Positions 16,280 through 24,393 of a stretch of 64,000 nt of DNA are shown here, one piece after another. The notes beneath the pieces are model-generated. The model ran no database searches, was not told the DNA's origin, and was given only the letters and a program-made list of their open reading frames with translations. Position 1 is the stretch's first letter. Each line of letters opens with the position of its first letter. Source of the DNA: DATLMR01 sp964615905. Lineage in GTDB: Bacteria; Acidobacteriota; Blastocatellia; UBA7656. The stretch is taken from the NCBI GenBank assembly GCA_964615905.1, contig CAZTUB010000016.1:62001-126000 (forward strand), in the 5' to 3' direction. A program made the position numbers and the translations under genes.

Positions 16280-17998
16280 ATGAGCAGCGACAAAGACCAG
16301 CAATCCATTGAACAGGCTCGCGACCTGGCCGAGCGGGCCTTTGAAGCCCAAAAGATACTCGCGACCTTCTCGCAAGAGAAGATCGACGAAATACTTTCGG
16401 TAATGGCTCGCGTTGCGCTTGACGATGCCTTCCGGCTTGGCGAGATGGCGCACGTCGAAACAGGGTTTGGCGTCGCCGCAGACAAGGCTGTAAAAAACAG
16501 GTTCTCTGCCGAAAACGTCTACAACTTTATCAAGCCCATGCGAACGGTCGGCGTGGTGCGCCAGACCGATAGCGTGATCGAGGTCGCTTCGCCTCGCGGG
16601 GTCGTCGCGGCGATAATCCCCTCGACAAATCCCACATCGACGGCAATCTTCAAAATACTTATCGCAATAAAAGCGCGGGACTCTGTAGTTTTAAGCCCTC
16701 ACCCTTCGGCCGCTAACTCGATAAACGAGACTGCGCGGATCATGCGCGCGGCGGGCGAGGCGGCCGGGCTGCCGCCGGGCGCGATAGGCTGCATGTCAAT
16801 CGCCACCATCGAAGGCACTCAAGAGTTGATGAAGCACAAGCGCACGGCGCTGATCCTTGCGACAGGGGGCATCGGGCTTGTCCGCGCGGCATACTCTTCC
16901 GGTAAGCCCGCGTTTGGCGTCGGTCCCGGTAACGTGCCCGCGATGATTGAGCGTTCGGCCAATGTTTCAAAAGCGGTCCGCGACATACTTACCGGAACCT
17001 GTTTTGACAACGGCACGATCTGCTCGTCCGAACAGGCAGTCGTTGTCGAGCGGGCTATCGACGGGAACGTGCGCGAGCGGTTCACAGCCGAAGGCGGCTA
17101 CTTCTTAAACAAAGAACAGCAGGACGCTTTGCAGAAGGTTGTCGCTACGGCGACCAACACTTTGAACCCGAAGATAGTCGGCAAGAGTCCCAAAGTGATC
17201 GCAGGGATGGCGGGCATCTCGATCCCCGACGACACGCGCGCTCTCTTGTTCGAGCTGAGCGGCGTAGGGCGCGACTACCCGCTGTCGATGGAAAAGCTGT
17301 CGCCGCTGCTTGCCTATTACGTCGTCGATAATCTGGAAGAAGGCTGCACGCGTTGCGCTCAGATTTTAAGATACGGCGGCATGGGACACACCGCGTCTAT
17401 TCATACAGGAAACCGCGACGCCGCGCGCGAATACGGGGTGCGGATGCCCGTCTCTCGCGTGATCGTCAATAGCCCCTCGACTCACGGTGCAATCGGGTTC
17501 ACGACAGACCTTGAGCCTTCGATGACGCTTGGCTGCGGTTCGTGGGGAGGCAATGTCACCTCTGACAATATCTCGCCGCGCCACCTGTTAGACATAAAGC
17601 GCATTGCCTTTGAGACGCGGCCGATCAACAAGGTGGCTGCTCCAGAGCGCGCCTCGGTGCAAGCCTCCGCAGCCACTGTCGACCGCGAGGCCATCACCGC
17701 GCTCGTCGACAAGTTCCTGGCCGAGCGCCACGTCCGCGCTCACCCCTCGCAACAGGTCGAGAGCGCCCCGAGGGCCGCAAACCCTGAGCCAGTAACCGCG
17801 CCGCCGCCCGCGCCACCTGCCGCGCCACCGCCGCCGCCTGCCGCTAAGACAAACGGGCGAGTTTACGATTTTGTATGCGAAGAGGACGTGAAGCGCGCCA
17901 TAGCTTCGCGCGAGAAGATTTACGTGAACGGGCGTACGATCATCACCCCTTCGGCTCGCGAGCTTGGCGACGAGCACGAGGTCTTTGCTAAAAACTGA
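16280..17998 (+). CDS. Microcompartment CoA-acylating aldehyde dehydrogenase with C-terminal extensions
   Basis: The 572-residue enzyme belongs to the EutE/PduP kind, which turns an aldehyde plus CoA and NAD+ into an acyl-CoA. The catalytic domain covers about residues 5-450, with PSTNPTSTAIFKILIAIKAR, the nucleophile C248 in NGTICSSEQ, and ELSGVGRDYPLS. It is about 100 residues longer than usual. Residues 467-484 (VDREAITALVDKFLAERH) form an amphipathic helix like the peptides that load cargo into microcompartments; they are flanked by Ala/Pro linkers. A last small domain at 527-571 holds TIITPSARELG. No ribosome binding site is visible before the ATG. Its place right after the shell gene fixes its role as cargo; the natural aldehyde is unknown. 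Confidence 0.93.
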   Translation: MSSDKDQQSIEQARDLAERAFEAQKILATFSQEKIDEILSVMARVALDDAFRLGEMAHVETGFGVAADKAVKNRFSAENVYNFIKPMRTVGVVRQTDSVIEVASPRGVVAAIIPSTNPTSTAIFKILIAIKARDSVVLSPHPSAANSINETARIMRAAGEAAGLPPGAIGCMSIATIEGTQELMKHKRTALILATGGIGLVRAAYSSGKPAFGVGPGNVPAMIERSANVSKAVRDILTGTCFDNGTICSSEQAVVVERAIDGNVRERFTAEGGYFLNKEQQDALQKVVATATNTLNPKIVGKSPKVIAGMAGISIPDDTRALLFELSGVGRDYPLSMEKLSPLLAYYVVDNLEEGCTRCAQILRYGGMGHTASIHTGNRDAAREYGVRMPVSRVIVNSPSTHGAIGFTTDLEPSMTLGCGSWGGNVTSDNISPRHLLDIKRIAFETRPINKVAAPERASVQASAATVDREAITALVDKFLAERHVRAHPSQQVESAPRAANPEPVTAPPPAPPAAPPPPPAAKTNGRVYDFVCEEDVKRAIASREKIYVNGRTIITPSARELGDEHEVFAKN

Positions 17999-18018
17999 CC
18001 CCGGTCACGCACAACTGT

Positions 18019-19167
18019 TCAAGCCTTCATGGAAAATTTGACCTTGCGAGCTTCTTCATCAAGCTCTGTGGTCGCCTCGCGGTGCATGTCGCCTGTAACC
18101 TCGTCCCAATCATAGCCGAGAAATCTTGAAAAGTGATAAAGCTGCTTCTCCCATTCCGCTCGGTGAAGCTGGTAGGTTCGCCACGCCTTCTCCGTATCGG
18201 GTTCGGTAGCGATACAGGCGTCGCTCAACTCGTGAATAGTCTCTTCGAATCTGCGCCGCCAGCGCAGCGACCCGTCGAAATCCTTCGCCTCTGATCTTTC
18301 CACGGCGCGTTCTAGCTCAAGCAGGGCTATAAATTTATTCAGCGTGTGCCGTGCGCTCGACCCAAGCGTGACGACATTCGGGTGGTTATAGAGTTCTGAA
18401 TATTTCTCCTTATCAAGACACGAGCTGACGACCGCGACCGTCTCAAGGGCGAGGAACAAGACGCGCGGCAGACCTTTGTAGACCTCCGTTGGATGGAAGT
18501 AATGGATGATCGGGTGCTCGATATGAGATTCGAGGATCTCCTGCATATCGCGAGCGGCCGACCTTAAATTCGCCTGTATGCCTACGAACTTTCCATCTAC
18601 AAAATGGTGCGAGATGAAACCGACAACGTCGGCCCCGCCTTCTGCCTGGTGATAGAACGAGAGGGCGAACGCGCGCTTTCGTTCCAGAGCGCGATAGACG
18701 GCGACAAGGTATGTGATGATCAAAGAGATGAGCGCAAACCCGGTCGCGGCCTCCACGAGCGCCACGCCGCGCATCGGGACGGTGCGCGGAGCCAGGTCGC
18801 CGTATCCGAGTGTCGTCAGCGTCGCGCCGCTAAAGTATAGCGACTCTATCCACGGCGGGCCGTGAGCGTTGTGCTGTAAATAAAAGTCCTGCGGCATCCT
18901 AGAAAGGTAGATAAGCGAGAACCCTATGATCTCAAGCGCAATCACCCCAACCATCACGCACGGCATCAACGCAGGGCCGATTCTGTTAAGCAGCTTGTGA
19001 CGACGCCCACGCGGTAAATTGAAGGCGATGGCCCGCGAAACCTTCCAGGCCAGTTGCGTGAAGCCGTTCGTGAGAGGGCCTGACTTGCCGCGAGCATGGA
19101 GCGTGGTTACGTATACGTCATAACCGACAAGCACCAACAGGCCCGCTCCGAGAAGAATAAAGATCAT
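18019..19167 (-). CDS. Potassium-channel-like membrane protein
   Basis: The 382-residue protein has an N-terminal membrane segment, two more around a pore loop, and the filter TTLGYGDLAP near residue 125, which is the potassium-channel signature TxGYGD. Membrane helices are near residues 1-20, 70-95 and 140-165. The C-terminal 200 residues are soluble, helical and charged, with no RCK nucleotide-binding fold that I can see; it contains HPIIHYFHPTEVYK and ends in a Lys/Glu-rich stretch. I chose ATG 19167 over TTG 19173. It is convergent with the aldehyde dehydrogenase gene and divergent from the CorA-type gene, so it is probably transcribed alone. Confidence 0.85.
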   Translation of the reverse strand: MIFILLGAGLLVLVGYDVYVTTLHARGKSGPLTNGFTQLAWKVSRAIAFNLPRGRRHKLLNRIGPALMPCVMVGVIALEIIGFSLIYLSRMPQDFYLQHNAHGPPWIESLYFSGATLTTLGYGDLAPRTVPMRGVALVEAATGFALISLIITYLVAVYRALERKRAFALSFYHQAEGGADVVGFISHHFVDGKFVGIQANLRSAARDMQEILESHIEHPIIHYFHPTEVYKGLPRVLFLALETVAVVSSCLDKEKYSELYNHPNVVTLGSSARHTLNKFIALLELERAVERSEAKDFDGSLRWRRRFEETIHELSDACIATEPDTEKAWRTYQLHRAEWEKQLYHFSRFLGYDWDEVTGDMHREATTELDEEARKVKFSMKA

Positions 19168-19308
19168 AAGCAAATAACCCTATCCGGCAGAGTCATACTC
19201 GATCTTAACATTGCCTCGGCATGGGTTGCGAGCAGGTTCCTGCCGGGCTTCTTGACCTTGAAACAAGAGCGTGAGAATCTTTGACCGACAACCGACAGGT
19301 AAAGCGGA

Positions 19309-20277
19309 ATGATAAAGACGATTGTTCTAAACAGAAAGACGAAGGAGTTCGAGCTCCTGACCGACCATAAGACGATAAGCGACTTCTGCACGAGCCCTGA
19401 CCATATCATCTGGGTCGACGTGACGGACCCGACCGGCGAGGATTTTGAAGAGCTGGCAAGGGAGTTCGGCTTTCACCATCTGTCAATCGAAGACTGCCGC
19501 AAAGAGCATCAGCGGCCGAAGGTTGAAGAGTACCAGGGTTACTACTTCATCGTCCTGTACGAAGCCGAGCTTGTCGAGGGGCGTCGGCTTCAACTTCGCG
19601 AGGTGAACATATTCCTCGGCAAGAGCTACCTGGTCACTGTGCACTCTCAGCCGATCAGCGCGATACCGACGGCAGAGCGACTGTGGCGAGAGTGGACGGA
19701 CCTGGCAGAGCGGGGAACGGGCCTTGTCGCTTACCTGCTTATAGACTCGATTGTCGATGATTACATGCCGCTGCTCGATACGCTATCGGAGAGGATGGAT
19801 GACCTCGGAGACAGGATTTTCGGCGACTTTCAAACCGAGTCAATCGAAGAGATATTCAGGCTGAAGAAGGAGCTGCTCTTTTTGAGGCGCGCTATAACTC
19901 CGCTCAGAGACGTCTTCAACACTCTGCTCAGGCGCGAGCAGCCGATCTTCTCTCGGGAAACTCACGTCTATTTTCAAGACGTGTTCGATCACCTGATAAG
20001 GGTCGCGGAATCGATTGACACGATACGCGATATGCTCAGCTCGACAATGGACGCGTATCTGTCGGTGTCGGGCAACCGCATGAATGTGATCATGAAGCGG
20101 CTTACCTCCATCTCGACTATCTTGATGTCCGTGACGCTGATCGCGGGCATATACGGCATGAACTTCGAGCACATGCCGGAGCTGAAATGGAAGTACGGCT
20201 ATGTCGGCGCGCTTATGGCTATGCTCTTGATTGGGCTTGCTATATATCTGTTCTTCCGTAGAATCAAATGGCTATGA
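19309..20277 (+). CDS. CorA-family divalent cation transporter
   Basis: The 322-residue protein has the CorA order: a soluble N-terminal part (FCTSPDHIIWVDVTDPTGEDF, HHLSIEDCRKEHQRPKVEEY), a long helix with RMDDLGDRIFGDF, and two C-terminal membrane helices. The signature YGMN lies at the end of the first helix (AGIYGMNFEHMPELKWKYG). CorA proteins form pentamers that let Mg2+ or other divalent ions pass; some members export zinc, and the sequence does not decide between them. The start codon lies nine bases after AGGTAAAG. The next small gene overlaps its end by ten bases. Confidence 0.93.
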   Translation: MIKTIVLNRKTKEFELLTDHKTISDFCTSPDHIIWVDVTDPTGEDFEELAREFGFHHLSIEDCRKEHQRPKVEEYQGYYFIVLYEAELVEGRRLQLREVNIFLGKSYLVTVHSQPISAIPTAERLWREWTDLAERGTGLVAYLLIDSIVDDYMPLLDTLSERMDDLGDRIFGDFQTESIEEIFRLKKELLFLRRAITPLRDVFNTLLRREQPIFSRETHVYFQDVFDHLIRVAESIDTIRDMLSSTMDAYLSVSGNRMNVIMKRLTSISTILMSVTLIAGIYGMNFEHMPELKWKYGYVGALMAMLLIGLAIYLFFRRIKWL

Positions 20278-20597
20278 GCGAACCGGAAAAAGGCATGCGG
20301 TTTCGGAGCCACGCCCGGCGGTCAAAGTTGAGGGCGGCGAAGAGAAGCGCGCAGGAGGGTGATAACAAAGAGCGCGAGATCGAGGACCCGCACGGGTTGA
20401 TCCGCTTCAACACCGGGATTCTGCCCGCGGGTTTTGCTTCGCTTGAAGAGAAGCGCGCATCGCGGTGGCCGGGCCCCGTGGTGATCGTTATAGTCATTGT
20501 CGCGATCATCTTTATCGCGATAATCACCTGGTTCGTCGCACACGAGCCTCTGCCTGAAAACACACCTCAACAAAACGGAAGCGAAATAAGACGATAG
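20268..20597 (+). CDS. Small single-pass membrane protein of unknown function
   Basis: The 109-residue product starts inside the last codons of the CorA-type gene (ATG GCT ATG AGC), so translation is likely coupled. The first 60 residues are very basic, with many Arg and Lys, and then comes one membrane helix at about 68-90 (GPVVIVIVIVAIIFIAIITW) and a short outer tail. I know no family for it. The basic stretch on the cytosolic side and the coupling suggest an accessory protein for the transporter, but this is only context. Confidence 0.65.
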   Translation: MAMSEPEKGMRFRSHARRSKLRAAKRSAQEGDNKEREIEDPHGLIRFNTGILPAGFASLEEKRASRWPGPVVIVIVIVAIIFIAIITWFVAHEPLPENTPQQNGSEIRR

Positions 20598-20616
20598 GGT
20601 TGAACTGGCGAGTGAT

Positions 20617-20640
20617 GCGGGGGCAGCTTCCTGCCCCCGC
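20617..20640. terminator. Perfect hairpin between convergent genes
   Basis: GCGGGGGCAG pairs with CTGCCCCCGC over a CTTC loop. No T-run follows on either side. Its place between the plus gene ending at 20597 and the minus gene ending at 20645 suggests it stops transcription from both sides. Confidence 0.6.
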
Positions 20641-20644
20641 GCGA

Positions 20645-21691
20645 TTACCTGTTTACCGTGTTCGGATGCTCATTTTCACGCGGAGACGTGTAGCCGTTGC
20701 GCGTGCGGGCTACGAGCTTGCGCGGGCCACCGTCGACCTGCACCCTCACTTGTCGGAATGTGCCGTCGCGTTTGGCGTTCGACGGGTAGTAGCCGATTGA
20801 ATACTGCGCGCGCAGGTCCGAGGAAATCTGCTGCGCTATCGTATGAACCTCCGATAGCTCACGCGGGAAGAAGGCCCTCCCGCCAGTCTCCAACGCCAGC
20901 TTGTTGAGCAGTCCTTCAGCCTTCTCCTTCGGGCTCTTCGAAAACACCCAGCCGCCGCTCTTTTCCAGGTCATTCGTAAAGCCGATGAGGTAGACCTGCA
21001 CGTCCAGCTCTTGAAGGTGCTCGATTACCTCCTTCATCTGGTACTGGCTATCTTTATCCTCGCCGTCGGTCACGACGATTACCGCCTTGCGGCGGTTCTT
21101 GCCTTCTTTGTGCCCGTATTCGGCTGCCAGGTATAGAGCGTCGAGCATAGCGGTCTGGCTTCGCGCCACCATCCCTTCGAGCGCGTAGATCGCGTCATTC
21201 ACGTCTGTGGTGAACTCTTCAAGCAGGACAGGCTCTTCTTTGAACTCGATTATGGCGATCTCGTCGCCCTGCTTTGTCTCACGTATCAGGTTCGTCGAAG
21301 CCTTGATAACCGTTTCGAGCTTCGACCGCATCGACCCGGAAGTGTCTATGGCAAAGACGAGCGATACCGGGACCTGCTCTTTTGTGAAGAACTCGATCTT
21401 TTGCGGGACCTTGTCTTCGAAGACCTGAAACTTGTCCTGCGGCAGGTCCATTATCGGCTTGTTCGATTGATCGACTACCGTGACATCGAGTACGACAAGG
21501 TCTGTGCCTATCCGCAAAGGGGTGTCGTCTTGACCGGCGGGCGGGCGGTCCTGCTCCACCGGCGGGCGCGGCCTGGGCTGCTGTTGCTGGGTGGAATCGG
21601 CCCGGACGGGGCTCACAGGCGCGAAGTTGCTCGCGAGCAACACCAGACCAATCACGACGGCGAGTGCTACTTTTACTGGTACGGATTTCAT
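20645..21691 (-). CDS. Secreted VWFA-related acidobacterial protein (1)
   Basis: The 348-residue protein has a signal peptide (1-31, ending PVRADS), a Pro/Gln-rich stretch, and then a pre-domain strand region (LRIGTDLVVLDVTVVDQSNKP). The von Willebrand A domain has a full MIDAS start, FAIDTSGSM, and later VIVVTDGEDKDS. The end has AQYSIGYYPSNAKRDGTFRQVRV. This arrangement is the VWFA-related acidobacterial family (TIGR03436), a lineage marker whose function is not known; a metal-dependent adhesion or scaffold role outside the inner membrane is likely. The paralogue at 21855-22943 lies upstream on the same strand. Confidence 0.92.
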   Translation of the reverse strand: MKSVPVKVALAVVIGLVLLASNFAPVSPVRADSTQQQQPRPRPPVEQDRPPAGQDDTPLRIGTDLVVLDVTVVDQSNKPIMDLPQDKFQVFEDKVPQKIEFFTKEQVPVSLVFAIDTSGSMRSKLETVIKASTNLIRETKQGDEIAIIEFKEEPVLLEEFTTDVNDAIYALEGMVARSQTAMLDALYLAAEYGHKEGKNRRKAVIVVTDGEDKDSQYQMKEVIEHLQELDVQVYLIGFTNDLEKSGGWVFSKSPKEKAEGLLNKLALETGGRAFFPRELSEVHTIAQQISSDLRAQYSIGYYPSNAKRDGTFRQVRVQVDGGPRKLVARTRNGYTSPRENEHPNTVNR

Positions 21692-21854
21692 AGAAAAAGT
21701 TTACTCCGCAAAGAAAGTTTTGAAAACCTGCCGCTCATCTTCGCAGAGAGCATGGTCCCCGGTGGGTGGGATGCGGCGATCAGGTCTTTCCGTTGCCGAA
21801 AGAACGGGCGGAGTTTGGTGGTTTGCACCTTTTTTGAGAGCAGGCTGCCTGCGC

Positions 21855-22943
21855 TTACAGCTTCTTGAACGATTGGTACCCGTCCTTAAACGAGAGCGAC
21901 AGACGGCCAAGCCCCTTCGGCGGGTTTATCTTGACCTGGACCTTGTGCCATTTGGCCTCGCTTGTCAGATCGGTCGGGTAGAACCCTATGGAATACTGGT
22001 GGCGAAGCTCAAGCGCGATGCGAGTGCATATCTCGATAAGCTCCGCCTCGTTGAACGCGCTTGGGAAGAAGGAGCGCCCGCCCGTCATACGAGTAATCTC
22101 TTCGAGGTTAGAGCGCCCAAACCCCGCCAGTTGATCATTGCCCGGGTCGGTGATGCCTATGGCGTATATCTGAACGTCGGACTCTTTGACGCGGTTGCGA
22201 AGCTCTTTGTAGGTATAGCGGCTCTTGTTGTCCTGCCCGTCTGAGATGACGAGCAGCGCTTTCTTCGAGTGCCGCCCCTGTTGAATCTTCTCAACGGCGA
22301 GGTATGCGGCGTCGTAAAGGGCCGTGCTCCCTTTGGGAGCCACGAACATCAGGTGGCCGAGCACCTGATCGCCGGAGGTCGTGAAGTCCTGAACGAGCCT
22401 TGCCCGATCATTGAACCCGATGAGAAAGACATCGTCGTCGTCGTGCGACGTCTCGATGAACCGCCTCAGCGCCTTTAGCGACCGGCCTATGCGCTCTTTC
22501 ATCGAGCCCGAAACATCATAAACGATGCCGAGCGACACCGGCGCGTCGTCGTCTGAAAAATGGGCGATCTGCTGTTTGACCTTGTCGTCGAATACTTCGA
22601 AGTGTTCTTTGCTGAGACCGGTCACGAACCTGCCATAGTTGTCCGTGACGCTGACGGTCACGTTTACAAGCCCCGTGCCGATCACGATCTTATCGTTGTG
22701 GGGGATCTTCGGCGTCCTTATGTCCTCTTTGAGCGTGGGCGTCTTCTTATCGTCTGTCGCGGCAGTCGCGTTCGGGGCGGGAGCGTTCGCTTCGGCAGCC
22801 CGCGCCTTTGCCGGATCGACAGGCGGGTTGTTCTGCGGAGGCGCAGCCGGGCCTTGTGTCTGTTGATAGCTGGGACTGCTCAACGGAGATAGTGATACTG
22901 CAAGGATGAATGCCAGGAGTGCGGAAGAAAAACTTTGAAACAT
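21855..22943 (-). CDS. Secreted VWFA-related acidobacterial protein (2)
   Basis: I chose ATG 22943 with AGGGGG upstream instead of the TTG at 22976, giving 362 residues with a signal peptide ending near LSSPSYQQ. An Ala/Pro/Asn-rich spacer follows, then IGTGLVNVTVSVTDNYGRFV and a VWA domain with the MIDAS DVSGSM and VISDGQDNKSRY. The end (RHQYSIGFYPTDL) matches the paralogue next door at the same place. The two genes are tandem duplicates at family level but differ a lot in sequence, so the duplication is old. It has its own promoter with a leader of about 180 bases. Confidence 0.92.
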   Translation of the reverse strand: MFQSFSSALLAFILAVSLSPLSSPSYQQTQGPAAPPQNNPPVDPAKARAAEANAPAPNATAATDDKKTPTLKEDIRTPKIPHNDKIVIGTGLVNVTVSVTDNYGRFVTGLSKEHFEVFDDKVKQQIAHFSDDDAPVSLGIVYDVSGSMKERIGRSLKALRRFIETSHDDDDVFLIGFNDRARLVQDFTTSGDQVLGHLMFVAPKGSTALYDAAYLAVEKIQQGRHSKKALLVISDGQDNKSRYTYKELRNRVKESDVQIYAIGITDPGNDQLAGFGRSNLEEITRMTGGRSFFPSAFNEAELIEICTRIALELRHQYSIGFYPTDLTSEAKWHKVQVKINPPKGLGRLSLSFKDGYQSFKKL

Positions 22944-23129
22944 GGCCTTTGCCCCCTGTTGACTCTGTGGACTCAAAGAGTAAGACCGATCTGGTTCGGT
23001 CCCGGATAATCACTCGACAGCTGCACGGGCTGCCCGTCAAACACTTAAAGCCAGTAGGTAATGTCTTTATTTGTTCGATGAATCGTGACTGTTGATGCTG
23101 CACTACATCTCGCCGCGCCCAACGGTTAC

Positions 23130-23157
23130 ATTCTAGCACAAAAAAAAATAGTCGCAA
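23130..23157 (-). promoter_or_regulatory. Promoter for the second VWFA gene
   Basis: On the minus strand TTGCGA (23157-23152), a 16-base spacer rich in T, and TAGAAT (23135-23130) preceded by TGC, so it also has the extended -10 element. The expected start is near 23123. Confidence 0.7.
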
Positions 23158-23217
23158 CACAAGGTCTTGCGTGTTCGCCCGCTCGACCAAACTATTTGCG
23201 TGTCCTGGACGCTCCCT

Positions 23218-24318
23218 CTATTTGAGTTGCTCGGCCGTGATAGTGAACGAGACGGTGCTGAGCGTTTCGCCCCGCAGAAATTGCGTCCAGACCCTGTAAG
23301 CTCCGGGGCGCGGCAGCATCGCCTCGAACGTGACAACGGGGCCGCCTTTGAGCTTCGAGCCTTTCTCCGCATCAGCCACTAGCTCGACCGGGTGAGAGTG
23401 AACATAATCGGTCTGGTCTGCGCTCAGTATCAGCGTGTGCCCCCACGCGCCAAGATAAGGCAGGAGGTCGCGAACCGGCTCGCCTGTCTTCGCGTCCGTC
23501 AGCTCGTACTTGAGCGTCGCCGGTCTTCCCGCGATGATCTCGGCAGGGTCCAATCTCAAAACGACCTTCATGCCGTTTACGACTTTTTCAAATACCGAGT
23601 CGGGCTTTAACCGCACGGTCCCTGCCAGGAGGTCATTGCCGTAACCCGCTGTCGAGATATTCGCCTGCAAGACCTGCGGAATGCCTTCGGCAGGGTAGAA
23701 GTCCATGTAAAGCTTATATCTTCCAGGTTGCGGCAACAGAGTATCTATAACGAAGCTGCCGTCCGCTTCGAGCTCCGGGTGAATATGCTGAAACTCGCTC
23801 ATGTCCTGGCTGACGATAAAAAGATGAAGCAGCTCCTCGTGCAGCACCGCAAATTTATTCACTTGCTGCCCGGTCTTTGGATTATAGATCGAGAACCGCA
23901 GCGAGACCTTCTCTTTCGCTTTAGGGGTTTTTGGAGTTGACACGACTCTTATCTCAAAGTCGTCGCCTAAAGCGGGCACCGCAGGGACTAGAGCCATCCC
24001 GCACAGAGGGCATTTGCCTTGAGCAGCCGAGCGCACTTCAAGGTGCATGGGACAGGTGAAGCTCTCTTCTGCGCCTTCGTTTGGCGCGCCGTCAGCGTCT
24101 CCAAGTTTTTGTACAGGCGCAGGCTCCCCGTTCTTCCTGCCAGATTTGGCGACAAGCTTCATCCCGCATTTCGGGCACTCACCCTGTTTTGAAGCCGTGA
24201 CCTCCGGGTGCATGGGGCAAACAAATTCGGCTTGCTCCTGTGCCGATGCCGACAGAGGCGCGGACGAGAGCAAGGGAACGCATAACGACAAGAGCGTAAT
24301 TAATACAAGCGTGCGCAA
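23218..24318 (-). CDS. Secreted protein with two heavy-metal-binding (CPMHP) domains
   Basis: The 366-residue product starts at a TTG nine bases after AAGGAG and has a signal peptide ending near residue 27. Two copies of the short heavy-metal-binding domain follow: CPMH at 34-37 with CPKCGM at 48-53, and CPMH at 89-92 with CPLCGM at 103-108. The rest (about 125-366) looks like two beta-sandwich domains (VSLRFSIYNPKTGQQVNKF, LKYELTDAKTGEPVRDLLPYLGAWGH), with histidines in HIHPELEADG and VHSHPVEL. Such domains occur in copper-export adaptors (CusB) and P-type ATPases. I expect a periplasmic or surface copper-binding protein. No CusA or CopA gene is near. Confidence 0.85.
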   Translation of the reverse strand: MRTLVLITLLSLCVPLLSSAPLSASAQEQAEFVCPMHPEVTASKQGECPKCGMKLVAKSGRKNGEPAPVQKLGDADGAPNEGAEESFTCPMHLEVRSAAQGKCPLCGMALVPAVPALGDDFEIRVVSTPKTPKAKEKVSLRFSIYNPKTGQQVNKFAVLHEELLHLFIVSQDMSEFQHIHPELEADGSFVIDTLLPQPGRYKLYMDFYPAEGIPQVLQANISTAGYGNDLLAGTVRLKPDSVFEKVVNGMKVVLRLDPAEIIAGRPATLKYELTDAKTGEPVRDLLPYLGAWGHTLILSADQTDYVHSHPVELVADAEKGSKLKGGPVVTFEAMLPRPGAYRVWTQFLRGETLSTVSFTITAEQLK

Positions 24319-24352
24319 GCGAACAAGCTCCTTGGATAGATTAGCCTCTAAG

Positions 24353-24381
24353 ATTATATGTCCATTTTGATGAGGGAGAAA
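24353..24381 (-). promoter_or_regulatory. Possible promoter for the heavy-metal-binding protein gene
   Basis: TATAAT lies at 24358-24353 on the minus strand, with the weak -35 candidate TTTCTC 17 bases upstream. It falls in the 75-base gap between the BNR gene and this gene. Confidence 0.4.
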
Positions 24382-24393
24382 GTGGCCGCACGC

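Noticed and set aside
20645..22943. Recent tandem duplication of the two VWFA genes
   Set aside because: They share motifs and order, but the rest of the sequences differ widely, so the duplication is old or the two are independent family members.
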